Source: Glandiceps talaboti (lineage: Eukaryota > Hemichordata > Enteropneusta > Spengelidae). From it: a DNA stretch of 64,000 nt. Location: the NCBI RefSeq assembly GCF_964340395.1, contig NC_135568.1:8423780-8487779 (forward strand). Reading direction: 5' to 3'. The translations under genes were made by a program, and so were the position numbers. Below the pieces are notes generated by a model. It did not search any database, was not told the origin of the DNA, and worked only from the letters and a program-made list of their open reading frames with translations. Positions 1 to 11,558 of the stretch are shown here, piece after piece (within the stretch, counting starts at the first letter, position 1; each line of letters starts with the position of its first letter).

Positions 1-52
1 CAGTATGGATAAACACTTAAAAGTAAGTTGAAAGCTCATCAGTGCAAAAGTT

Positions 53-256
53 CAGTCTAAGGTCAATGGATTTAATTTCGTATTGCACCAAAATTTAGAA
101 TTAGCTCACTAAAGCTTTCGGCAGGTATCCACCATGGCATGCATTTCGACTTCAGAAAACACTGATGAAGCCATGGTGGATACCTGGCGAAAACTTTGGT
201 GCGCTAATTTTAAATTTTGGTGCAATACGAAGTTAGATCCATCGACTTAGACTTAA
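53..256. repeat. Foldback (MITE-like) inverted repeat
   Basis: Two arms of about 86 bp, at 53-138 and 170-256, are near-perfect reverse complements around a 31-base spacer. The inner ends read ATCCACCATGGC and GCCATGGTGGAT. It lies just upstream of the first visible NUB1 exon, so it is probably intronic. No coding potential was seen. It is most simply a non-autonomous foldback DNA transposon. Target-site duplication was not resolved. Confidence 0.75.
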
Positions 257-439
257 AGGAAGATTAATGTGTAATATCCGATTATGATCTAATTTAGCTT
301 GATATAACGTAATTTAAATTTATTTGAATTGATTTGATGTGATTTGATTTGTTTTAATACAAATTCATCTGATGTTATTTGTTTTGATCTGATATCATCT
401 TTTTTTAATCTCTTTTTTTTTTGTATTGATTTTTTCCAG

Positions 440-2053
440 GCAATGTCGGTCAGATATTTTAAATGCAGTTGATAACTATGCAGTATTGTGTTTAGATATA
501 TGCTGGTGTTATCTATGTCTTCAAAATATCAATGATCTACCAGATGCAGGTTAGTACACCTATATCAACATCTGTAGTAATCATATCACATTGTTTCTAC
601 CATCAGAATTTACAGTGGTTGCCAAGGAAACAAATTCCTAGTCATACCATCCATTTATTTAATTTTAACTTTTACCTTAAAAAGTTGTAAAACTTTAAAA
701 GATATTAATTGAATTAAATTATATTAAATTGAATTTACTGTAAATGTTAAGGACTATTAATATCAATAGATTATCTATTATCCAATTACATATATGGAAT
801 TTGTTACACAAACTGTAAATTAAGCTGCACAAGCTTTAACTGGAATTTTATTTTTTCAATCAGACAAACAACAATATATTCACAGGAAATTGTTGAAATA
901 CCATTACAAGTAATTAGACATTGTACATGTTAATGAGGAATCATTTCAACTTTGTAACCCATACCAGGAATTACAATTCTTGATCTGTTCTTTGATCTAG
1001 ATTCCAGACTTAAGGCATGTGAGCAGTGCTTAAAGAGAAGTTATGGTGAAAATCTAGAAAGACTTACAGCTGTCAAAGGAGATAGTTTCCGTGAAATGGC
1101 ATTGTTTGTTCGACTTCATTTACTCCAGGGAGTTGTTGCATTTTACCAGAATAAAAGGGACGATGCATGGTTACTTATGGAAAAAGTAAGTTTGGAATGA
1201 CCGATAGTTTGAATTACAGCTGAGTTGACTGGGTTTTTTTGGAATCTCTAGTTCTTTGCTAATTTTTTACTGTATGTTTTCCTGTTGTTGATGTGCTGTA
1301 ATGAAGAGAGAACCAATACCAGGTATCACTTTCTCCTGGTTTCATTGATACAATTATAGTCCTAATTTACATCAATTGTGATGTAGTTCCTCCTCAGTGT
1401 GCCATTTTATGCTCACAACACGTGAAATAACCTCGCACTGAGACAAGTGGTATAAGGCTGTAGACTTGTGAACAGACTGTTTGAAAATACACCTGATTAT
1501 TTATAAGCAAGGCATTCTTCAAACACTGTAGTGACCAAGAAAAAATTCAAGCAGGAGTTCTATAAATTTGTTATTTTCTCTTTCCTTATTTGTGACTACT
1601 AGGCAGAGACAACATGGAAGAGATTAAATGTTGACAGTGATAAGTTATCAGAAATCATGGCTATGGGATTCTCTGAAGCTGAAGCCAGGCTTGGTCTGAG
1701 AACATCTCAGGGTAACATAGAAGGTGCTGTGATGAAGATTACTGATAAAAGGGAAGAAAGAAAACAAATAGCAAAGAGAGAATCTGAGGAGAGAAAGAAG
1801 AAAAAACGTTCCAGAAAACTTGGTAAAACTGCTAATGGTGAATGGTAGGTGTTAATCTCACATGGTGATTAGAATTTATTGAATGCAGATATCATAATTA
1901 AAGTATGTTTTGTCTTTGAATGGCAATTTAATTTCAGGTTCAATAGTCATTCCCACAAATAAACTAATCAATTCATCAGCAATCTATCCACCAATGATTG
2001 GATGAACTAGAAAAACAAGCAGTTAGTCGGTTTGTCAGAAAATTGATTGATCT

Positions 2054-2109
<56 letters not shown>

Positions 2110-4479
2110 GTCAGTCAATCAAGTCTTAATATCTTACTGGTGTCAATAGAGTGTCTAAAATATGTCTTACTTACAAATCATTTACTATTGTTAAAGTCAG
2201 TCATATTTAACCCATCATTTATCACATTATACATATACAGGGTGAATGTAGATGTATATGAGACACTGATATCAATGGGATTCTCCAAGTCAGCAGCTTC
2301 TACAGCACTAAAACAATCCAACAATGATATCAACCTAGCAATACAGACACTTAATGAACACCCTGAACTTTTAGCATTACCAGATATAGACCCAGAACAA
2401 CAAGAGATTCCTATAACAGATGAACTTATAGCAGGGGTAAGTGACTGTGTGTGTGTAGATATAGACCCAGAACAACAAGAGACTCTGATAAACAGTGAAC
2501 ACATATTGCCTGGCCATGAGGGCTATAGCACCCGTTTATTACACCCGAGGGACTGTGAGTTACCAGAAGCACAAGCTATTTCCCTAGGCCAAAAGCCGAG
2601 GGAAATAGCATGTGATTCTGGTAACTCACAGTCACGAGGGGGTAATGAACGGGTGCTATAGCCCGAATATAGGCCAGGCAATATGTGTTTTATAATATAC
2701 CTCATGCTGTGAACTCGCGGTGGCAGACGACATCATCAGAAGCTGTCATTTTGACCTGCTGTGAGCTCACGGTGGTCACGTGACCATGTAATAGTTGATG
2801 GAACCATTCCCCTAATAGTCATTCTATTTTCCTATCACGTGACTGATTCTAGCGAATCATGGCACAGCATTATCACTAGGTATATTATAAATGAACTTAT
2901 AGCAGGGGTAAGTGACTATGTAGATAAAGACCCAGAACATTTGATGTTCCTTTAATAACATATAAACTTATAGCAGGAGTAACTCTGAAGCCTTTTTTTC
3001 ATTCTTCATTTGACTATGATAATTTTGTTTAAAAACACAACAACTGTGAAATGTTAACCTGAGTAAGTGATTATGAAATAGTCATGTGAATGCATAGAGC
3101 CCTAAAACTACTAGTAACTGGGAATTGTTTTTTAAAAAGCCAAGGACATTTTTTTTTTCCAAAACTAAAAATTGACAACGAACTCAAAATACATTTGAAA
3201 GTTATGACTAAAACAGTAAAAGATAAGGAACTGGTGCCAGTTTAGGGTACATCACCATAATTATATTAAAATTCCAAAATCAATGTTTTGTGTTGTTACA
3301 TGTACATTTATTCTATCTTTAGCGGAAATAATTTGTAGGTTTAATTTGTAATAATTGCTAAGACCAGTGTAATTATTCTTGTTTTGATACTGATTTTAAA
3401 ATATGTCGTGCAGAATTATTTTGTAAAGTAGGTTTAATGATCATTTTCCTCCCATGACATCAAATAAAAACATTTGGTATTATTTTCTTTTAGGTAACAG
3501 CGTTAGGTTTTGCCTTTGATATGGCCAAGAGAGCATTACAGCGTCACCATGGTGATGCACAAAGAGCAATAAATGAGTTACTTGCTAGAGGAGGAATTCT
3601 ACCCCCAGAACCGTCATCATCAACATCAAGTTCAAATTCAACTTCACCAGGTAATAAAATCAAACACTACAGTAAACATTGCATTCTTTCACTGTCCACC
3701 CTCTATATAGTGTCTAATAAAATCAAATATTCGACTCTCAATAGCATTAAATAGTTTTAGCTTAGATTTCTAAAGTGAGCCATGCTACACAACCTATGTA
3801 TATGCAATATACGGGTTACGGAAGTTTAAGCCATATCACCTGAAAACATTGCAAAGGGGTAGAGAGGGGTGAAACTTTGGTCATAGCAGCTGATCATATG
3901 GCAATGCTTGAAAATGCATTGTTATGCAAGAGAATTACAATAGTAGTTAGGTTTATTTTAATTACTGGTTATCACTGACAAAAATATTGTAGGGGAAACA
4001 GCAAATAAAATGAATGGTAACTATGTGTCTGCTGTCTTTATGCTCCAATATTCAACTATTCTTATCATACTTTCAGCTGCAGAACTGCTTTTGAACAGCA
4101 CTCCTAGTGGCAAAAACCATGAATTCTTTTGTCTTTCTGATAACATGAATATGGCGTATTGGGGAAAGTGTTCTCCAGCCTTGCTATGACTCAGCTCATT
4201 CTCAAATAAAAATATATACAGTTTCATATGTTCACTGCCACATTAGAAAATGTTGAAATTTATGGCATATTACTCAATATTCATTTTATTATCTTTTTGT
4301 TAAAAATTTGAATACCAGGTGGTACACCAGCCAATGAAACAGAGGAAGAGAAACAAGCTATCAAAGATTTAGTTCCTGATATACCGGAACATGAAGAAGA
4401 TTATCTGGACTTGTCACTGGAAGAAGAAGGAAAACTTATTGAGGAGTATAAAACTAGATTGTTATCATTAGCACAGTAA
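440..4479 (+). CDS. NUB1: NEDD8 ultimate buster 1 (NUB1), 3' six exons, partial
   Basis: Exons 440-549, 1001-1185, 1603-1844, 2241-2436, 3494-3650 and 4319-4479 join in one frame to about 349 residues ending at TAA 4477-4479. The 5' part lies upstream of the window. The first two exons encode the helical region before the UBA domains (VDNYAVLCLDICWCYL, RSYGENLERL, LFVRLHLLQG), which resembles vertebrate NUB1 closely. Three UBA domains follow: exon 3 (IMAMGFSEAEARLGLR), exon 4 (LISMGFSKSAASTALK) and exons 4-5 (VTALGFAFDMAKRAL). The C-terminus has the NUB1-type motif DIPEHEEDYLDLSLEEE. NUB1 family proteins bind NEDD8/ubiquitin-like conjugates and deliver them to the proteasome. All borders are AG/GT. 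The intron after exon 4 carries duplicated exon-end sequence and inserted foldback elements, but the exon itself is intact. The identification is firm; orthology is inferred. Confidence 0.93.
2054..2120. repeat. (CAAT)n microsatellite
   Basis: About 15 tandem CAAT units, ending in a few CAGT variants, lie in a NUB1 intron 120 bases before the acceptor at 2240. The Gln-Ser-Ile-Asn reading frame across it is not coding. Confidence 0.9.
2498..2689. mobile_element. 192-bp near-perfect palindrome (foldback MITE)
   Basis: Arms of about 90 bp run from AACACATATTGCCTGGCC (2498) inward and return as GGCCAGGCAATATGTGTT (ending 2689). The centre is AGGCCAAAAGCCG. It sits in a NUB1 intron between imperfect copies of the preceding exon end (2393-2450, 2459-2490, 2886-2935). 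Frames across it are open on both strands only because it is palindromic. Likely a non-autonomous DNA element. Confidence 0.8.
2691..2889. mobile_element. Short element with 12-bp terminal inverted repeats
   Basis: TATAATATACCT at 2691-2702 is matched exactly by AGGTATATTATA at 2878-2889. The interior holds two similar stretches (GCTGTGAACTCGCGGTGG near 2707, GCTGTGAGCTCACGGTGG near 2758) and no coding potential. It directly abuts the palindrome at 2498-2689, so the two may be one compound insertion into the duplicated exon-end sequence. Confidence 0.5.
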
Positions 4480-7400
4480 TGTGATGACAAGATATATCAT
4501 GTGGAGATATGTACCAGGAAGTAAAAACCAATGAGGCCTTTCTATCCTGTAGATTAATAGTTCCATGGTGTATATCTACACCAGTAATCTTTGCACTATA
4601 GTATGATTTGTGAAGACAGCAATGTGAGAATGGAATTTATTTGATACTGTGTTACACACTGAGGAGGTCAAATCAATGAATGATGCTCATCTGAGTCTTT
4701 TTATTAGGGGGGGGGGGGAGGATTGTTTTGTTGAATCCATGTATGATAATTTCTGATTTAGAGAAAATACTTGATAATGATATTGTTTAGAACAGGGGTC
4801 TCTAACAGTATTGACTTGAGTGCAGGTGTCAGTAATAAAAAATATTGGTTTAGTTCAGGAGTTAATAATTAATAACAATATTAGTTTAGATCAGAAGTCA
4901 GTAATACAAATATTGACTTGAGTGCAGGAGTCAGTCATATAAATATTTTGGTTAAGTACAGGAGTTAATAACAACAATATTGGTTTAGTTCAGGAGTCAA
5001 TAATAACAATATTGGTTTAGTCCAGAAGTCAATAATAACATTATTAATTTGAGTGCAGGAGTCCGTAATAAAAATATTGGTTAAGTACAGGAGTTAATAA
5101 CTTAACAGTATATTGTTTTTAAACTGGAGTCAATAATAAACAATATTGAATTCACCGACATAGCATAATTGTGTTATTATACTCCTATACTGTGTGCCTT
5201 ATTTCAACTTAGTTTGTAGCTATGCCAATTAAATGTAACCAGTGGAATGATTTGAATATGACAGTACATGATTACAAATTGGTTATAAAGTGTACTTTTA
5301 ATACAACAATCTATTTGTAGCCATGGAAACATTAGCATATGTGCAGCAGTATAAACAAGAGCTGAGATTGAAAAGATCACAAAAGGGAAAAAAAAGTTTT
5401 TGACATCAGTACAATACAGTATTATTTCTCACCAGATGTTAATAAATAATGATTTCTCTCTATAGAGATTTTGTTTTTGATATTTATGCAGCGCAGGGAG
5501 TCACTATGACATAGTTCCTCAGTGTAAATTTATGCTTGACACATATTATAGAGTATTGTGTAAGATTAATCTGTCTACATATTGGATCTGTGATGCCTCT
5601 ACACTTGTTTACCATCCATAGCAGATAGTAGATTGTGAATGAATATTGCACAGTCACAGATCCAGCAAGCAGACAGTCTAGTGTACTATATATGTGTGAC
5701 ATCTTTCTCACATGACTAAGTGGCCTTAAACACTTCTGAATAAACTAAGTGGCCTTACATAATTCTAAATGAAAACATATGCATATTGTTATATTTTGTA
5801 ACAAAAAAAATCATATCTTTATTTTGTGAGTTGCAATTAATAGGAAAATCTTCATTTTGATACGTAGGTCATTCATAAAAGATCACAGTCGTTATGCTGT
5901 GAATATGTCAGGTGTAACATTAGTATGTATAGAATCTAATTTACCTGTAATTACCAGATATTAGAGGTAATTGTTTGCAGGTGTACCAGTGTTAGTGAGA
6001 CTACTAAAACCCTACAAAGAATGTATAATGGCATAAAGAATGAAATATGTGTGTGGTTCCTATAACCTGTCCCTACCTAGAATTCCTACTCATATATTTT
6101 GATACAAATGAAATTGTCTATTCACACTCAAAATAGTCTATGGAAGCATTTAGAAACTGAAAATTTTTGCAAATAGTGCTAAAGCTTTCAAATATTTGCA
6201 CAAAGTTTGCAAATTTTGCAAATTTATTTTTCCAAATAGTGACGACATTGTGTGATTTCACAAGTGAGAACAGTTTATGTGCATTGCATTCAAAACAATG
6301 CAGCTGTTGATATTCACATATACTTGATTAAAATCACCTAAGTATTGTAGATATTTGCTTTAAAAAAATTGATAAAATTTATGAAAGGGGTAGTTGTTAG
6401 AAAGCTTTTTGCCATAACGTTGCCATGCATGTTATGAGAACCACACATATGATCTGAATTGTCCCAGTAACAAATATTGACTAAAAATCAGATTATTGTA
6501 TGATTTGGAGACGTTATTTTATTTTATCCACCATAACATGTAACACAGTTTTATGTTATTTTAGTGCAATAAATATTTATCAATTATATTGTGTGAAGTT
6601 TGGTGAGTGTTCAACAAATGATGAGCATTTTACTTTCTTGTTTTCAATAGTTCAATCTAGGATAAAAACTAAATTCTTTTAGTTAGGTCTCAACCCCCCA
6701 ATTTGATCGCATTTTTTTTTTTTTAGAAATATTTGCATTTAGGTGTACAAAATAGATTCATTAAAATTAAAATTGATTTTGTAGGATGAGAACTATTAAA
6801 AATGGCTCAAAAAATACCCCACCCCACCCCAGACTTTAGTTTTTTTTATCCTACATTGAACTATTGATCTCACCCCTCAGACTCAATTGCACATGTATAA
6901 AAATTGAACAATGACTTGAGTTTTTATGAAGATTTAGTCAACTGACCATAAAAGTGGTATAACTTGATTCACTATTAACCCAGTCTACTAGTATGATGTA
7001 CAGGACTCTAGTTATGTGATGGTGGTTTGTTCTAGTACAGACCATCCACCCTGGGTGGAGGGTCTATGGTTCTAGTGATGGTTCTTGTTTTTTACACATA
7101 CTTTTTGGGATACCCGTATAGTATATGACTAACTTTGATCAGTATTAGACAGTCAAACATAGCCCTGAGAAGCAGTGAACAAAGGAAATTTACTTGTGTA
7201 TGAAGTAAAGTATTTAAATATGATTTTAACAGTAGCTGTGTAAGTATTGTATAAGTGAACGCTGTCAGCCATGGCCAGCCCTATAGTTTGGATTCCCTTG
7301 CTGAATGTCCCTATTAAAATTCATCCATAGCTCCCCCATTCATGTGACCACAAGCTAGTCATGAACGTAGCATATTACATGTAATAGATCTGTGTACTCA

Positions 7401-8039
7401 AGTCTACCCACTCATTTATTTCCATAATTGACTGAATTTAAGAGTTTGGTAATTTTTTGAAATAAAGCTGTGTACTTTCAAATCACTTTGTAGTATGTTG
7501 TTTGTTTGTTTGTTTTTTTCTTCTTTTAAAACAGTTAAGGTATTCCATTATCTTTTTCTATTTGCTCATTATTTGAAACGCTTTTGACCCCCCCCCCCCC
7601 CCCAGTAGTTTATTCTTGGGAACATGTATTCATTACATTTTTTACATTTGATACTACGCACAATCACTCAAGTGACTTTGGTTTGGGGTTGGCAGACTAC
7701 TTTTACTAGTTGATTTAGACATTACAGAAGATGCCACCAACTGTAATAGTCTTAAACTTCTTTCGTTTTAAAGTATCATCTTGAACAGCGCCCCCAATCA
7801 TAGTCCCGTTAAACGTACCAGCAGAGTCTATTATTTTGCAGGTGGTTAACGCTGAAATTGTTTTGATTCATCTGTATTTTCTTATAATTTATTCTCTCGA
7901 TTGTATCATTTTCTTAATAAAGCTACGATAAAATTAAACAACACCTCACTTTCATAATTGGAAAACCTAAAAAGACAATTTTATTTGAATGTGAAGTTAC
8001 CTCCTGGATTTACGTCACCTGCAGACAAGGTATGGGAGT
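4480..8039. other. NUB1 3' UTR and intergenic stretch, no gene seen
   Basis: After the NUB1 stop there is AT-rich sequence with possible poly(A) signals AATAAA at 4834 and 5441. It holds one degenerate tandem repeat (4793-5150) and a C run near 7590. I saw no exon-like ORF with splice signals and no RNA gene. Confidence 0.6.
4793..5150. repeat. Degenerate ~40-bp tandem repeat in NUB1 3' flank
   Basis: About nine imperfect copies of a unit resembling CAGGAGTCAATAATAACAAT followed by ATTGGTTTAGTT. Units differ by substitutions and small indels. It lies 310 bases past the NUB1 stop and may be inside the 3' UTR. Confidence 0.75.
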
Positions 8040-8127
8040 CTTTGTTCACGTGATCCTGCCAAGCAACAGCGAGCGGAGTATAAACATATAAGTGGTCTAC
8101 CTGACATCGCTATCGTTTACGAAATAG
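8040..8127 (+). promoter_or_regulatory. Candidate promoter and 5' UTR exon of the dynein-arm gene
   Basis: A donor GTATGT at 8128 ends a probable non-coding first exon that splices to the acceptor at 9050-9051, 20 bases before the ATG at 9071. Upstream are an E-box CACGTG (8047-8052), an RFX X-box-like motif CCTGCCAAGCAAC (8055-8067; the right half AGCAAC is perfect, the left half weak) and a TATAAA (8079-8084). RFX sites are typical of ciliary gene promoters. Transcription start is inferred only. Confidence 0.5.
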
Positions 8128-8864
8128 GTATGTTTTTTACAAATTTTATTGGTCCACATACTAATTAATGCTGATTTCTGATACATTTATATCTGAAGAA
8201 TTATAATGTAGTGTTACTTTGTGTCAAAAGTTTGCTGATTTTGGAAAAACCGGCAATGTTTTCCTGTCGCTGACTTCCGTAACCGTCAACCACCGTTGCA
8301 CTGCAACGTGAGTTGACATGAATGTAATATGCATAAACTACTGACCATAGAGTTAACTAAAGCTAAGCTAATGAAAAGTAAATGTTTTAGAGTCGCGAAT
8401 ATACTTCTGCTGTCATGGTGGAGTGTTTACAATATACGCAGAACAACTGCAGCAGTCCAACAACGACTGGGCTCTCCTCGACATATTTGCAAGTGACCAT
8501 GGCAAAATTGCAAATCTGTACAGTTTACATCATATCACAATATATTGTCATTGACGGTTTCTCATAATACTTTTTACATTTGATTGCATTTCGTATGATC
8601 ATCAGTTATTTATTTATTCCATTATTAATTAAGTAATTATTTATTTATTTATTTATTTGTGAACCATTATTCATGGATTATGGATCCCATGGCCCAAAGT
8701 CATTGAGTGTATATCCTTGAACATGGTTGCATATTAATTCATGTGTAATACAGTGTATGGGTTGGGAGTATGGGATTCAAAAATCATCGGCAATTTTGCC
8801 ATTTGGTACACTATTGTAGCTAAATGGGGTGGGGGGGGGGGGGTCGTCAGTCAGTCTTGATGTT

Positions 8865-8903
8865 ATCATGGATGTATTAGTGTCTCACTAATACATCCAT
8901 GAT
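8865..8903. repeat. Perfect 18-bp hairpin with 3-base loop
   Basis: ATCATGGATGTATTAGTG (8865-8882) and its exact reverse complement (8886-8903) flank a TCT loop. Pairing continues imperfectly outward. It lies in the first intron, about 150 bases before coding exon 1. It may be a collapsed foldback element or a transcribed RNA hairpin; nothing decides between these. Confidence 0.7.
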
Positions 8904-9070
8904 GTTATGCAGCAAAGGTTAAAGTTTCTGCAGTTTCCTTATAGTCTTATTGATTGTAATTACAAGTGCCAAATTTTATTGAATTTCAGTACTGGATATT
9001 CTCTTTTGAATTGTACTTCTGATTTCATGATAATGAACATTTCACTTTCAGATTCATCTAAGTTGTCAAT

Positions 9071-10486
9071 ATGCCACCCAAAAAGGAGGCAATAGCCTTA
9101 CAGAAAGAAGTCCTCAACCAAGAACAATGGGATGAGATAATGAGTACAGAAGGTCTAACAGGTAAGAGTTCTATTAGTGATCAGTGATATTAGAATGGCA
9201 GTCTTTCAGTTATCAGATGAGAGATACATTATGTATTTTTGTAGGGAAGTTTTCATTGTACAGGGGTAGTTGTGCATTCAATTCTAGCTTTACACTCTTT
9301 AGTCGCTTTTAGTCTAGTTTAATTCTAAGCATGAAGATGTTTTCAAATGAAAGTGCCACCAGAAGAAAGAATAAAATCTAATCATTGAATAGACAGAAGA
9401 AAACTTGTCAAGTCAGTTCAAATATCACTTTTAGCTGATATACATGTATAATGGTATTGTTATTCCCCAATATTTTTCTTCGTTCAGCCAAGGAAAATAC
9501 AAGAGACATAAGGGGTCTTTGTCACTATGAGTTGTTAGACAAGTAGTGACATTGTACCCATAGGTCACGAGTATTTTCCAGTTAAAAGAAGAAAAATAGT
9601 GTAGAATAACATAACTCTACCAGCGCCAGTAATAACAAAGAAACGTCAGGGAAAATAATGACAATTTTGTACGCTTTGATTATATTATTTCGAACACAGG
9701 AGAACCAGTGACATAGACACCCATTGTTGTGACATAGATACACGTTGTCATGACAGAATGATCAGAGTATATATTTCGTACTTTTTGTTCAACTCGTCTT
9801 GTGCATGGTATTTGTTATCAGATTGTACAGTAAATCAGATCAGATTAGTTTTCATATTTACATATATTCCATTGCAGTTGTTGACGTTTATCAGAAATGG
9901 TGTGGACCTTGTAAAGCAGTTGTAAGTCTCTTCAAGAGAATCAAGAATGAAATTGGTGATGACCTTCTACACTATGCTGTGGTAAGTACTAGAAGACTTA
10001 TTATAACTTAGTGTGTATATACTCTTTTATTAGAGTACCGGTATTAGTTTTTGTAGAATTGAAGATGTTATGAAAAGGCATGGGCTGCAGTGTAGTTATG
10101 ATTGTATCTGTATGGATCTGTCTTGACCATAAACAGTAGAAGGCACTACACTGTCTATGCCTTGACCTAATAAACCACTGACCGTCATCTATTCAAAGAG
10201 GTCCAAGCCCTCACCAAGAATAGAGATCAATTGACTGCCTACAGCCATAATATAACTTCACTAATGTTGTGCTCATTTTATCAAAGCATATCAGATACTC
10301 CTTCCATAGATGGCATCCGTGGATGTGTGTGTGTTAGTGGGTATGTGTGTGCATGTATGTGTATGCGTGCATGTGTATGTGTGTGTGTTTGTTATATGTA
10401 TTTATATATGTATGTACATACATACTTACATATGTATGGATGGAAGGAGGGACGACACATATATGTACGTACGTATAATCATGTAT

Positions 10487-10532
<46 letters not shown>

Positions 10533-11558
10533 CTATGTATGTATGTATCTATATATGTATGTATGTATGTATGTATGTACATGTGTGTATATGTGTTTGT
10601 TGGCAGTTGCAGTTCATTAAAATCTATGTATTTATTTCTTCTCTTTGGCAGGCTGAAGCTGACAGTATTGAATCACTAGAAAAATACCGCGGTAAATGTG
10701 AACCATGTTTCTTGTTTTTTGGCCAAGGTCAATTAATATCAGTTGTAAGAGGTGCCAAGGCACCCATCCTGTTAACAACAATTACAGACCAACTAACAGC
10801 AGAACACAAAGTCTTAGAAGAAGGTGCAGAAAGGAAAGTGGTAAGTATAGATATGACCTAATTTAAGAATAGTGAATCCATTAAAGGAGAACCCAAGTGA
10901 GGTTGATTTTATCCTAGTTGCATTTCTCAAATGACTAAACATAATGCTGATGATGTCCTAGTGATCCCGACAAAAGCTACGTAGTCGCTTGAAAAACTAG
11001 ATTCCAAAAAAAGTAACTTTATCACAATTACTAGAAAACATGGAGTCAAGTATCATTTTCTGTTCTACTATGCATTTATGCTTATTGCACCTAAAATTGC
11101 ACTACTCCTATACCCAGCTACCTTGCTTAAATAGAGTTATAAAAATTGGCAAATCTGGCGAGGAGAGGCTAGCTGGCACAATGCATTATGGGAAATAAAC
11201 AAAATAAGAAGCTTCACATCTTTTGAAACAATTGTTTTGGTAATGTTTTAACAATGGCTCAAGAGATGTGTGAATTAGCTCCTAGTTTACCTGCAAATTT
11301 TCACAGCTTCATTTTGGAGAGGCCAGCATGCAGTGCAGAGTTGGTAGAAATGTTTAAATGTTAACCAACGTCAAAGAACATTCACTTTTGCATAATCAGT
11401 TACGATTCATTGAATATTCCCACACAATTGTAATCAAAAGACTGGGTATCTTGTCTTGTAGATCAAAGATCCACTCCTTGCAGCTAAAGAAGAAGAAGAA
11501 AAGGCTGCTGAGATAGCAGCAGAGGAAGAGAGAAAGAAGAGTGAAGATGATTCACTTA
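9071..11558 (+). CDS. Thioredoxin module and charged linker (coding exons 1-4)
   Basis: Exons 9071-9161, 9878-9981, 10652-10840 and 11462-11558. The second exon holds the redox motif WCGPC after VVDVYQK, with both cysteines kept. The third holds the C-terminal half of the fold, including [10 protein letters not shown] where the cis-Pro region of thioredoxins lies. Exon 4 is a Glu/Lys-rich helix ([19 protein letters not shown]) joining to the NDK part. The intact CxxC suggests the domain could be redox-active, but in dynein chains it may only mediate binding. Confidence 0.88.

Noticed and set aside
2047-2661. 204-codon ORF as a single gene
   Set aside because: It joins a CAAT microsatellite, the real NUB1 exon 2241-2436 and a palindromic element read straight through introns. 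Only the exon part is coding.
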